A DNA stretch of 7,559 bases from an uncultured Prevotellaceae bacterium (lineage in GTDB: Bacteria; Bacteroidota; Bacteroidia; Bacteroidales; Bacteroidaceae). The stretch lies in the NCBI GenBank assembly GCA_946408305.1, contig CAMJRQ010000057.1:1-7559 (forward strand). The letters run 5' to 3'. The translations under genes and the position numbers were made by a program. The notes under the pieces were generated by a model. It saw only the letters and a program-made list of their open reading frames with translations, searched no databases and was not told where the DNA came from. Within the stretch, counting starts at the first letter, position 1. Every line of letters begins with the position of its first letter. This document shows, piece by piece, positions 1 to 6,182 of the stretch.

Positions 1-831
1 CAGGGTAACATGAAGCTGCTTGATTCGCCCCGCATCGTCTTCCCCGCCGACTTCGAGGTCTATGACCCCAAGACCACCGACAAGACCACCTATACCACCG
101 CAGGGGCCAAGGGCAACAAGGTTTTCGACTATGTCGTTGTGCCTCGCCACGCAGGCCAGTATTCCATCCCTCCCGTCCAGTACAGCTATTTCGACCCCGA
201 ACAGGCTCGCTACGTAACCGTGCAGACCGACTCGTTCAAGATTGACGTGGCCAAGGCCAAGGGACGCACCGTCGTAGCAGCCCCCGAGCAGGAGGACCTG
301 AAAGTGCTGAGCAATGACATCCGCTACATCCGACAGTCGCCGCTCCGGGCTTTCTCGTCCGACGGGTTCACATTCGGCTCTGGGCGCTACTGGCTGCTTC
401 ATGCGCTTGCCCTGGCCCTTTTCCTCGGCGTGCTGGCCCTCTTCCGCCGTCTTGCACGCGAGAACGCCAATCTGGCCAACCTGCGCCGCAAGAAGGCCGG
501 CAAGGCTGCCACCAAACGATTGCGCAACGCGGCCAAACTGATGAAGCAAGGCAACAGCCGCGCCTTCTACGACGAAGTGATGCACGCCCTGCTGGGTTAC
601 GCCGGAGACAAGCTGAACCTGCCCAATACTGAACTCAGCAAGGACAACGTGCAGGAACTGCTCCAGTCCAAACAGGTGGATGAGACGCTTGTGAAGAACT
701 TCATGGACGTGCTCGGCGAATGCGAGTTTGCCCAGTATGCGCCCGGCGACCCCAATGCCACCATGGACAAGATATTCGAGGAGGCCACCGAGGTAATTAA
801 CAAGCTCGACGCGGCCATCAGAAAATCATAG
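1..831 (+). CDS. batD: BatD family protein, C-terminal part (5' end outside window)
   Basis: The frame is open from base 1 (Gln-Gly-Asn before the first Met at 10), so this is a gene cut by the window edge, not one starting at 10. About 276 residues are visible, against roughly 600 for the family. The opening stretch (GN-KLL-P-IVFPADFEVYDPK) is the conserved beta-rich repeat of BatD, and the next motif, FDYVVVPRHAGQYSIPP, is also typical. One membrane helix lies at about nt 388-456 (YWLLHALALALFLGVLALF). It is followed by a basic, helical cytoplasmic tail of about 125 residues ending at the TAG at 829-831. BatD proteins belong to the Bacteroidota/spirochaete Bat operon, linked to aerotolerance and envelope stress; their biochemical role is not settled. 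The large N-terminal part would be periplasmic. batE follows after 22 nt, the usual order, which supports the call. No frameshift is seen. Confidence 0.93.
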   Translation, partial: QGNMKLLDSPRIVFPADFEVYDPKTTDKTTYTTAGAKGNKVFDYVVVPRHAGQYSIPPVQYSYFDPEQARYVTVQTDSFKIDVAKAKGRTVVAAPEQEDLKVLSNDIRYIRQSPLRAFSSDGFTFGSGRYWLLHALALALFLGVLALFRRLARENANLANLRRKKAGKAATKRLRNAAKLMKQGNSRAFYDEVMHALLGYAGDKLNLPNTELSKDNVQELLQSKQVDETLVKNFMDVLGECEFAQYAPGDPNATMDKIFEEATEVINKLDAAIRKS

Positions 832-853
832 TTAAACCCGAAGAAGACTGACG

Positions 854-1804
854 ATGAAGAAAAAGCAATTGATACGTACTCTGTATAAGATTTTCACCAT
901 CCTCGCAGGAGCCTGGAGCGAAAGGCAAGCGAAGGACGGCGGAAGACAACACGTTGCATCGGCCCGAGCAACACGTTGTATCGGCCCGAGCAACACGTTG
1001 TATCGGCCCGAACAACACGTTGCATTTTTAACACTTTCGCGCCGCGCTCTTGCCGGATTCTCCATCCTGCTGATAATCTTGGCTTTGCCTCTTTCGGCGA
1101 GGGCGCAGGAACTCAACTCGATGAAGCAGCAAGCCGACAGCCTCTATGCGGCCGAAAACTACGACGAGGCTGTAAAGATATATTCCTCCTTGGCCGACAC
1201 TGTTCGTACGACCGATGTCTGCTACAATCTGGGGTGCTGCTATTATCGGCTCGACGACATGGCTCACGCCGTGCTGTGGTTCGAGCGTGCTGCCCAGCTC
1301 AGCCCTTCCGACAAGGACGTCCGCTTCAACCTTGAGCTGGCGCGCAGCAAGACCATCGACCGCATTGCGCCTCGCCACGAGATGTTCTTCACGGCCCTGT
1401 TCCACTCGCTCGTCCAGATGTTCGGCCAGCATCAGTGGGCCGCGGTCTGCCTGGCGCTCTTCGTGGCGGCCCTGTTGGCGTTCTGTCTGTTCCTCTTCTC
1501 GGGCCGGACGGTGCTGCGCAAGACGGGGTTCTATGCTGCGCTGATCTTCTTCCTGCTGGCCGTACTTGGCAACGTGTGCGCTTGCAGCCAGAAGTCGGCC
1601 CTCGAGCATCGGCTCAGCGCCATCATCGTGGCTTCGTCGGTCAACGTGAAGAGCACCCCTTCGGAGAGCGGAAACGACCTGTTCGTGCTCCACGAAGGCA
1701 CACGGGTGGAAATCCGCGACAATACGATGAAGGATTGGTGCGAGGTGCAGATTGCCGACGGAAAGGTGGGGTGGATAGAACGCAGTGTGATGGAGAAAAT
1801 TTAA
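854..1804 (+). CDS. batE: BatE: TPR and SH3b-like domain membrane protein
   Basis: A 316-residue protein if it starts at ATG 854, 22 nt after batD. Reading from that start there is a short basic/hydrophobic stretch (residues 1-20) and then an unusual basic segment (about 21-58) encoded largely by a 22-bp tandem repeat. A hydrophobic signal-peptide core follows (about 66-80), with a likely signal peptidase site after SARA (residue 84). Next come two TPR motifs (about 90-160: QADSLYAAENYDEAVKIY, then VCYNLGCCYYRLDDMAHAVLWFERAAQLSP), two membrane helices (about 196-216 and 225-245) and a C-terminal SH3b-like domain (about 255-316, with SSVNVKSTPS and GWIERSVMEKI). This domain order and its place after batD are those of BatE. 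The TPR part should face the periplasm, where it may scaffold the other Bat proteins; this is inferred from the family. The start is uncertain. No ATG lies in frame between 854 and 1121, but an in-frame TTG at 998 would give a more ordinary signal peptide (n-region with RR, then the core). There is no strong ribosome binding site, only GAAGAAG about 7 nt upstream of 854. Confidence 0.88.
   Translation: MKKKQLIRTLYKIFTILAGAWSERQAKDGGRQHVASARATRCIGPSNTLYRPEQHVAFLTLSRRALAGFSILLIILALPLSARAQELNSMKQQADSLYAAENYDEAVKIYSSLADTVRTTDVCYNLGCCYYRLDDMAHAVLWFERAAQLSPSDKDVRFNLELARSKTIDRIAPRHEMFFTALFHSLVQMFGQHQWAAVCLALFVAALLAFCLFLFSGRTVLRKTGFYAALIFFLLAVLGNVCACSQKSALEHRLSAIIVASSVNVKSTPSESGNDLFVLHEGTRVEIRDNTMKDWCEVQIADGKVGWIERSVMEKI
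947..1025 (+). repeat. 22-bp direct tandem repeat, about 3.6 copies, inside 5' batE
   Basis: Copies lie at 947-968, 969-990 and 991-1012, with a partial copy at 1013-1025. The unit is CAACACGTTG followed by YATCGGCCCGAR; the only differences are C or T at position 11 and G or A at the last position. Each unit holds two small dyads: CAAC-AC-GTTG and TCGG-C-CCGA. Because 22 is not a multiple of three, the batE frame reads successive copies in all three phases (QHVASAR, then ATRCIGPS, then NTLYRPE, then QHVAF), and three copies together (66 bp) restore the phase. It could be a variable-number repeat, a protein-binding array (units about two helical turns apart), or a copy of an intergenic repeat family that landed in coding sequence. 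The array itself is directly visible; its role is unknown. Confidence 0.95.
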
Positions 1805-1830
1805 CCCCTCCCTCCGGAACCTCCCCCAGC

Positions 1831-1845
1831 CCCTCCAGAGGAGGG
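1831..1845 (+). other. Hairpin downstream of batE (CCCTCC-AGA-GGAGGG)
   Basis: A perfect 6-bp stem (1831-1836 with 1840-1845) and a 3-nt loop, 27 nt after the batE stop. Upstream, 1806-1835 is pyrimidine-rich with several further CCTCC tracts that could pair with the same GGAGGG, so alternative pairings exist. No run of T follows on the + strand, so it is not a classic intrinsic terminator. It may still protect the 3' end of the bat message or be part of a dispersed repeat. Confidence 0.55.
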
Positions 1846-1866
1846 AAGAAACGATAAGAAGATAAG

Positions 1867-1881
1867 CCTCCCTTTGGGAGG
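1867..1881 (+). other. Second hairpin in the batE-PAP2 gap (CCTCCC-TTT-GGGAGG)
   Basis: A perfect 6-bp stem (1867-1872 with 1876-1881) and a TTT loop, followed by GTGGTAGTGAGG and then an AT-rich stretch (about 1896-1920). The motif CCTCCC-TTT-GGGAGG followed by a G-rich tail resembles short repeats I have met between genes in Bacteroidota genomes; that is recalled, not checked. Together with the hairpin at 1831-1845 it fills most of the only real gap in the window. It could act as a transcription or mRNA-stability boundary between the bat operon and the PAP2 gene. Confidence 0.5.
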
Positions 1882-1938
1882 GTGGTAGTGAGGCCCTTAA
1901 TCTCTAAACCTTAATAATAACCAGTGTATAGTCAGTTG

Positions 1939-2631
1939 ATGTTTATTTCGGATTGGGGCCGGCGGCTCTTTTTCCTTGCGAACGGTTCCGACTCGCTCTA
2001 TCTCGACGGAGCGATGTGGACCGTGACGCGCACGCTCACCTGGCTTCCCTTCCTGCTTGTTGTCCTCTACATCATCCTCAAGAACAACACCTGGCGCCAA
2101 TCGCTTGTGCTGGTGACGATGCTGGCGCTGCTGGTGGTGCTGACCGACCAGGTGGCGAGCGGATTGTGTAAGCCCTACTTTCACATTCTGCGGCCCACGC
2201 ACGACCCTGCGACGGCTGCGCTCGTTGATATCGTCGACGGTTACCGCGGCGGGCCCTATGGCTTCTTCTCGAGCCATGCGGCCAACACCTTCGGACTGGC
2301 CATCTTCCTCTCCCTGCTGTTCCGCTCCTGGAGCGCCGCCGCCGTGCTTTGCCTCTTTCCCCTGGCCAGCAGCGCGAGCCGGCTCTACCTGGGAGTGCAT
2401 TCGCCCCTCGACATTGCCGTGGGCATGCTCTTCGGCATACTCTCCGGCGTCGTGGTCTATCTGCTCTATTCGTTGCTGAACCGTTGGCTCGTTGCGCCCC
2501 GCACGTACTACAGCTCGGCCTACACCACCTCGGGCTATCTCATCTCCGACCTCCTCTGGTTGCGAGTGGGACTTGCCGCCACGCTGCTTTACATTGCTTT
2601 CAACGCCGTCTTCCTGGCTGCGCGTTTTTAA
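1939..2631 (+). CDS. PAP2-family membrane phosphatase
   Basis: A 230-residue polytopic membrane protein with the full PAP2 (type 2 phosphatidic acid phosphatase) signature, numbered from ATG 1939. Motif 1 is K78-PYFHIL-R85-P86 (K-x6-RP), motif 2 is FSSHAAN with H113, and motif 3 is S147-R148-LYLGV-H154-SPLD158 (SR-x5-H-x3-D). All catalytic residues are present. In this family the motif 3 His forms a phospho-enzyme intermediate and the motif 2 His is the general acid. Several hydrophobic helices surround the motifs, and the active site would face the periplasm. Likely substrates are undecaprenyl pyrophosphate or another lipid phosphate such as a lipid A phosphate; the sequence alone does not decide. 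ATG 1939 is preferred because MFISDWGRRLFFLANG matches the usual PAP2 N-terminus. A GTG at 1924 would add five residues. Neither start has a clear Shine-Dalgarno sequence, which is usual in Bacteroidota. Confidence 0.92.
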   Translation: MFISDWGRRLFFLANGSDSLYLDGAMWTVTRTLTWLPFLLVVLYIILKNNTWRQSLVLVTMLALLVVLTDQVASGLCKPYFHILRPTHDPATAALVDIVDGYRGGPYGFFSSHAANTFGLAIFLSLLFRSWSAAAVLCLFPLASSASRLYLGVHSPLDIAVGMLFGILSGVVVYLLYSLLNRWLVAPRTYYSSAYTTSGYLISDLLWLRVGLAATLLYIAFNAVFLAARF

Positions 2632-2653
2632 TGATTAAGACGTTTGCCCTCGC

Positions 2654-5600
2654 ATGAAACACCTCTCTGGAATGTTGCTCCTGCTCCTGGCTTTCGCGGC
2701 TTGCCAACGCGAGGCCGGAGGGGATTTTGAGCGGGCCGAGCGTCTGAACGAACTTTCCTACAGAGCGCGCTACGCCGACATCGACAGCGCCCTCCACTAT
2801 GCCGAACAGGCCGAAGCGCTGGCTACGACGAACTCCGATGCCTGGGCAGATGCGCGCATCAACAAGGCCTTCGTCCGCTATCAGCAGATGGATTTTGAGG
2901 CGGCCCTGGATTTGCTCGCCGAGGTGGAGCGGCAGTCGAAGAATCAGTTTCACCTTCTCTCGGCTCATGTCCTCTTCATGAAGATAGCCCAGCGAGTGGG
3001 CAATGGCGAAGCCTTCTTCCGCCACCGCAACCAGGCGTTGCGCATTCTCAGCCGGGCCGACAAAGGTTACAACAGCGTCTCCCCCCATTATCAGAGTATC
3101 ATCGACTATGCTCGCTCGGAGCTCCACATCGTGGCCAGCACTTACTATTATTACCTTGGGCTCGATTCGGCTGCCATGAGCGAGATTCAGCAGGCAGCCC
3201 TCTATGTCGACGATCATCGCGACACGGCCCAGTGGCTCAACTACAACTACATGCTGGGCAGCGGCGGACTCGTCGAAGGACGGCCCGATGAGGTGACGCG
3301 CACCGAGTTCGGCCACCTGTTTCTCACCGACACCCTCGCTGCTGGCCGCTATCCCTATTTTGAAGCCAACGCCCTGCAGTCTCTGGCCACGATGCTGTCC
3401 GATTCGGCTCGCCTCAGCGTGGTCTGTCTCTATGCGCCCGATGACTTTCGTTTCCTCTCAGAACGTCTGGTCCCCGGCCTGCCCGTCGATTCGCTCAGCC
3501 TGCGCATGATTCGCCGCTCCATCCAGCTCTTTGAGGATGGAAAAGACCGCTACCAGACGGCCTGTGCCTACCGCACGCTCGGTGAGCTCTTCTTCCAGCG
3601 AGGCGAATACGAACAGGCTCTCCAGGCCTTCCTCCACGCGCTCTCGATAGTCAAGGAGCAGCAGCGCGAACACCGGCTGACGGTGAATCCCTGGATGGCC
3701 GGCATCCGCGAGAAACTCAGCATGGCCTACAGCGCTCTGGGCAATAAACCACTCTCCGACGAGAACCGCAATGTCTATCTCGACCTGCTCGACCAATACC
3801 GACAAAACCTTGAGTCAGAGACGCGAATTGCGGACCTGAAACGCGAATTGCTGCGCATCAAGACCAGCACCGTTGCCCTTGCGCTGCTCATCCTGCTGAC
3901 GGCTTTCCTGGCTTTCCTCTTTGTGAGACGGATGAAGTCGGGGCAGCAGAACCACCTGGCCCGTCTGGCTTCCTACGAAACGACCGACGAGTTCTCGCGG
4001 CTGGCTACGGTCGCCCACGAGGTGTGTTCGAAACTTTCCGACGAGCAGGAGCTCATCGAGGACCAGACCAACATAAGCCGCCTCCACCTCGAGGACTACA
4101 AGGCCGGCAACATCGAGCGGCGCGCCAAGGTGAGCATGGTCTATTCCATCGTTCCCTATCTCGACCGCATGATGGCGGAAGTGGACAAGATGAAGGACGC
4201 AGGCCGGGCCGATGCCGAACGCCTGCAGTACGTGGGCGAGCTGGCCGATGAGATAATGCGCATCAACGGTCTGCTCACTGATTGGATCAAGATGTCGCAA
4301 GGTCGTCTCACGCTCCACGTAACCACCTTCCCTCTCCAAGACATTATCAACCTGCTCGCCCTCTCGCGGCAGACCTTCGAGAGCCGCGGAATCCGCCTCG
4401 TCCTGCCCGAAACTACGGTTCAGGTGAAGGCCGACAAGGCGCTGACACTCTTCATGATAAACACCCTCTCGGATAATGCGCGAAAGTTTACGCCCGAGGG
4501 TGGGGAAGTGCGGATTGAGGTAAGTTCCACAGCGCAGTACGCCGAAATCTCGGTAAGCGACAGCGGTGTGGGTCTGAGCGAGGAGGACTGTGCCACGCTC
4601 AACGGCAGCAAGGTCTACGATGCTTCGGAAATCGGGCAGCCAGGCCAGTCCAAGGGGTTCGGCTTCGGGATAATGAACTGCAAGGGCATCATTCAGAAGT
4701 ACCGCAAGACGTCGCCCCTCTTCGATGTCTGCCAGTTCGGTGTCAGCAGCCAGCTGGGCCACGGCAGCCGGTTCTGGTTCCGCTTGCCTCTCGTCCTCTC
4801 GCTGATGGCCCTCCTGTTCGCCCTGCCCTCCCGCGCCATAGATGACGCCGAGGTCTACGACTCGCTATACAGCTACAACGTCGCCGGCCGCTACGATGCC
4901 TCGCTTCGCCTGGGAGAGCGCTTCCTCTCGCAGCTCGAGGAACCTTTCGACACGTCCTACGTTGTGCTGATTCACAACGAGATAGCCGTGGCAGCGCTGG
5001 CCACTCATCAGTGGGACGTCTATCGGCAGAGCAACGATGAGTGTGTCCGCCTCCACAAGCTCTTCACGCAAGACGACTCCATCGCCGCCTATTCCGACCG
5101 CATCGAGCAGCTCCATCGCAACGGCATCCTGCTCTATCTGATGCTCATCTTCTTCGCCCTTGCAGCCCTGGTGCTTTTCTATCTGCTCTATCTGCGCCGC
5201 CGCCTCCTCTCGAAGCAGCTCTTCGACGACCTCTCCGAGACGTTCGCCGCGTTCCGTCAGCTGACGCAGCAGAACATTCAGCGTTACGCCACCTCGCAGC
5301 TCGCCCTCCTCCAGCAGCAGGCCGAGGCCGACACTTTCGCTTCCGAGCCGCCCCGCTACCACCAAATCATCGACCAGACCGTCGACCCTGCCTCGCCCCT
5401 TTCAGCCCCCTGCCATGCCGTCTTGGACCACATTGCGGAGCAGAACGAGACGGTGCGCCGCCAGCTCGACCAGCTTTTCCAGGCCGAAGACCAGCGCAGC
5501 AGGACCTCGTTCGAGGAAGACCGCCTCTATGTGATGAACCAGATTCTGGACAACGCGCTGAGCACCATCAAGCACGAGACGATGTATTATCCTGCCCGGG

Positions 5601-6178
5601 CAAGGCAGATGGTGGACCGCATGCTACAGGACGACGCCCCGGCCGACGCGCTGCAGGAGCTTTCCGACTTGCTTCGCTACTATCACGATGTCTATCTCAT
5701 CCTCTACCATCAGGCTGAGCGACAGCTCGAGCAGAACACCTTCCGCCGGCAGACGCTCGACGTCCTCTCCCTGCTCGACGAGTTCTCGGCCGCTCAGCGC
5801 CGTCGGCATCCCGAGCTTCCCCTCACCTTTTCTGCGGCGCCCGGCCTCCGTGTCATGGCCGACCGCTCCCTCCTGCCGACGCTCCTCGACTCCCTGCTCA
5901 GCGCTTTCCTGCCCGGTTCGTCGGCCCTGCGCATCGCTGCCGAGCTCCGGCAGGGCATCGTCCTCTTCACGCTCTCGTTCTCTCGCCCGTCGCCCTCCGA
6001 CGACGAGGTGCAGGACATGTTCGGCCCCGGCGACAGCTCCATCCCGCGCCTCATCGCGCGCCAGATAATCAAGGAGCACGATGCCCACTGCGGCATGCCC
6101 GGCCTCCGTCTCCATGCCGAGCGGCAGGGCGAGGAACTCCTCGTAAGATTCACGTTACTAAGCCAAACCATCTCTTAA
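2654..6178 (+). CDS. Giant tandem TPR sensor histidine kinase (two kinase-like modules in one chain)
   Basis: A 1174-residue protein starting at ATG 2654, 22 nt after the PAP2 gene. Module 1: a lipoprotein-like signal (residues 1-17, LLLLLAFAAC, Cys17); a TPR-like helical sensor (about 25-385, clearest at about 300-335); a membrane helix (about 405-424); a helical cytoplasmic linker; and an intact HATPase_c domain (about 590-711) with N box SDNARKFTP (N608), G1 box DSGVG (D636-G640) and G2 box KGFGFG (667-672), ending in SRFWFRLP. Module 2 follows at once: a second signal-like hydrophobic segment (711-728, ending PSRA); a short TPR-like region (about 730-820); a membrane helix (about 824-846); a helical region with IKHETMYYP (H974); and a degenerate ATPase-like fold (about 1055-1170) lacking N, G1 and G2 boxes. 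I recall similar Bacteroidales proteins carrying the DUF5112/DUF5113 labels, but could not check this. The partner regulator starts 4 nt downstream. The predicted role is envelope sensing and phosphorylation of that regulator; the signal is unknown. Confidence 0.92.
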   Translation: MKHLSGMLLLLLAFAACQREAGGDFERAERLNELSYRARYADIDSALHYAEQAEALATTNSDAWADARINKAFVRYQQMDFEAALDLLAEVERQSKNQFHLLSAHVLFMKIAQRVGNGEAFFRHRNQALRILSRADKGYNSVSPHYQSIIDYARSELHIVASTYYYYLGLDSAAMSEIQQAALYVDDHRDTAQWLNYNYMLGSGGLVEGRPDEVTRTEFGHLFLTDTLAAGRYPYFEANALQSLATMLSDSARLSVVCLYAPDDFRFLSERLVPGLPVDSLSLRMIRRSIQLFEDGKDRYQTACAYRTLGELFFQRGEYEQALQAFLHALSIVKEQQREHRLTVNPWMAGIREKLSMAYSALGNKPLSDENRNVYLDLLDQYRQNLESETRIADLKRELLRIKTSTVALALLILLTAFLAFLFVRRMKSGQQNHLARLASYETTDEFSRLATVAHEVCSKLSDEQELIEDQTNISRLHLEDYKAGNIERRAKVSMVYSIVPYLDRMMAEVDKMKDAGRADAERLQYVGELADEIMRINGLLTDWIKMSQGRLTLHVTTFPLQDIINLLALSRQTFESRGIRLVLPETTVQVKADKALTLFMINTLSDNARKFTPEGGEVRIEVSSTAQYAEISVSDSGVGLSEEDCATLNGSKVYDASEIGQPGQSKGFGFGIMNCKGIIQKYRKTSPLFDVCQFGVSSQLGHGSRFWFRLPLVLSLMALLFALPSRAIDDAEVYDSLYSYNVAGRYDASLRLGERFLSQLEEPFDTSYVVLIHNEIAVAALATHQWDVYRQSNDECVRLHKLFTQDDSIAAYSDRIEQLHRNGILLYLMLIFFALAALVLFYLLYLRRRLLSKQLFDDLSETFAAFRQLTQQNIQRYATSQLALLQQQAEADTFASEPPRYHQIIDQTVDPASPLSAPCHAVLDHIAEQNETVRRQLDQLFQAEDQRSRTSFEEDRLYVMNQILDNALSTIKHETMYYPARARQMVDRMLQDDAPADALQELSDLLRYYHDVYLILYHQAERQLEQNTFRRQTLDVLSLLDEFSAAQRRRHPELPLTFSAAPGLRVMADRSLLPTLLDSLLSAFLPGSSALRIAAELRQGIVLFTLSFSRPSPSDDEVQDMFGPGDSSIPRLIARQIIKEHDAHCGMPGLRLHAERQGEELLVRFTLLSQTIS

Positions 6179-6182
6179 GAAT

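Noticed and set aside
947..1025. Repeat array considered as a CRISPR
   Set aside because: The units are directly abutting with no spacers, and no cas genes are nearby.
976..1335. Alternative + frame opening at a TTG inside the tandem repeat
   Set aside because: The frame leaves the BatE reading frame and gives no domain, while the BatE frame over the same bases encodes the signal peptide and TPRs. It exists only because the repeat shifts phase.
2639..2653. GACGTTTG as a Bacteroidota -7 promoter element (TAnnTTTG) before the kinase gene
   Set aside because: It lacks the leading T, has no matching -33 element, and sits about 10 nt from the start codon, which leaves almost no leader. I found no convincing TAnnTTTG elsewhere in the intergenic regions.
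3815..4762. Long antisense open frame (315 codons) across the first kinase domain
   Set aside because: It lies wholly within a clearly conserved kinase coding region. GC-rich, C-biased third positions open long frames on the opposite strand, and the translation shows no recognisable domain.
4805..6178. Annotating the second kinase-like module as a separate gene starting at ATG 4805
   Set aside because: The frame is continuous from 2654 with no stop, and no ribosome binding signal is visible, so a single gene is the better-supported call. The alternative is kept as a finding.
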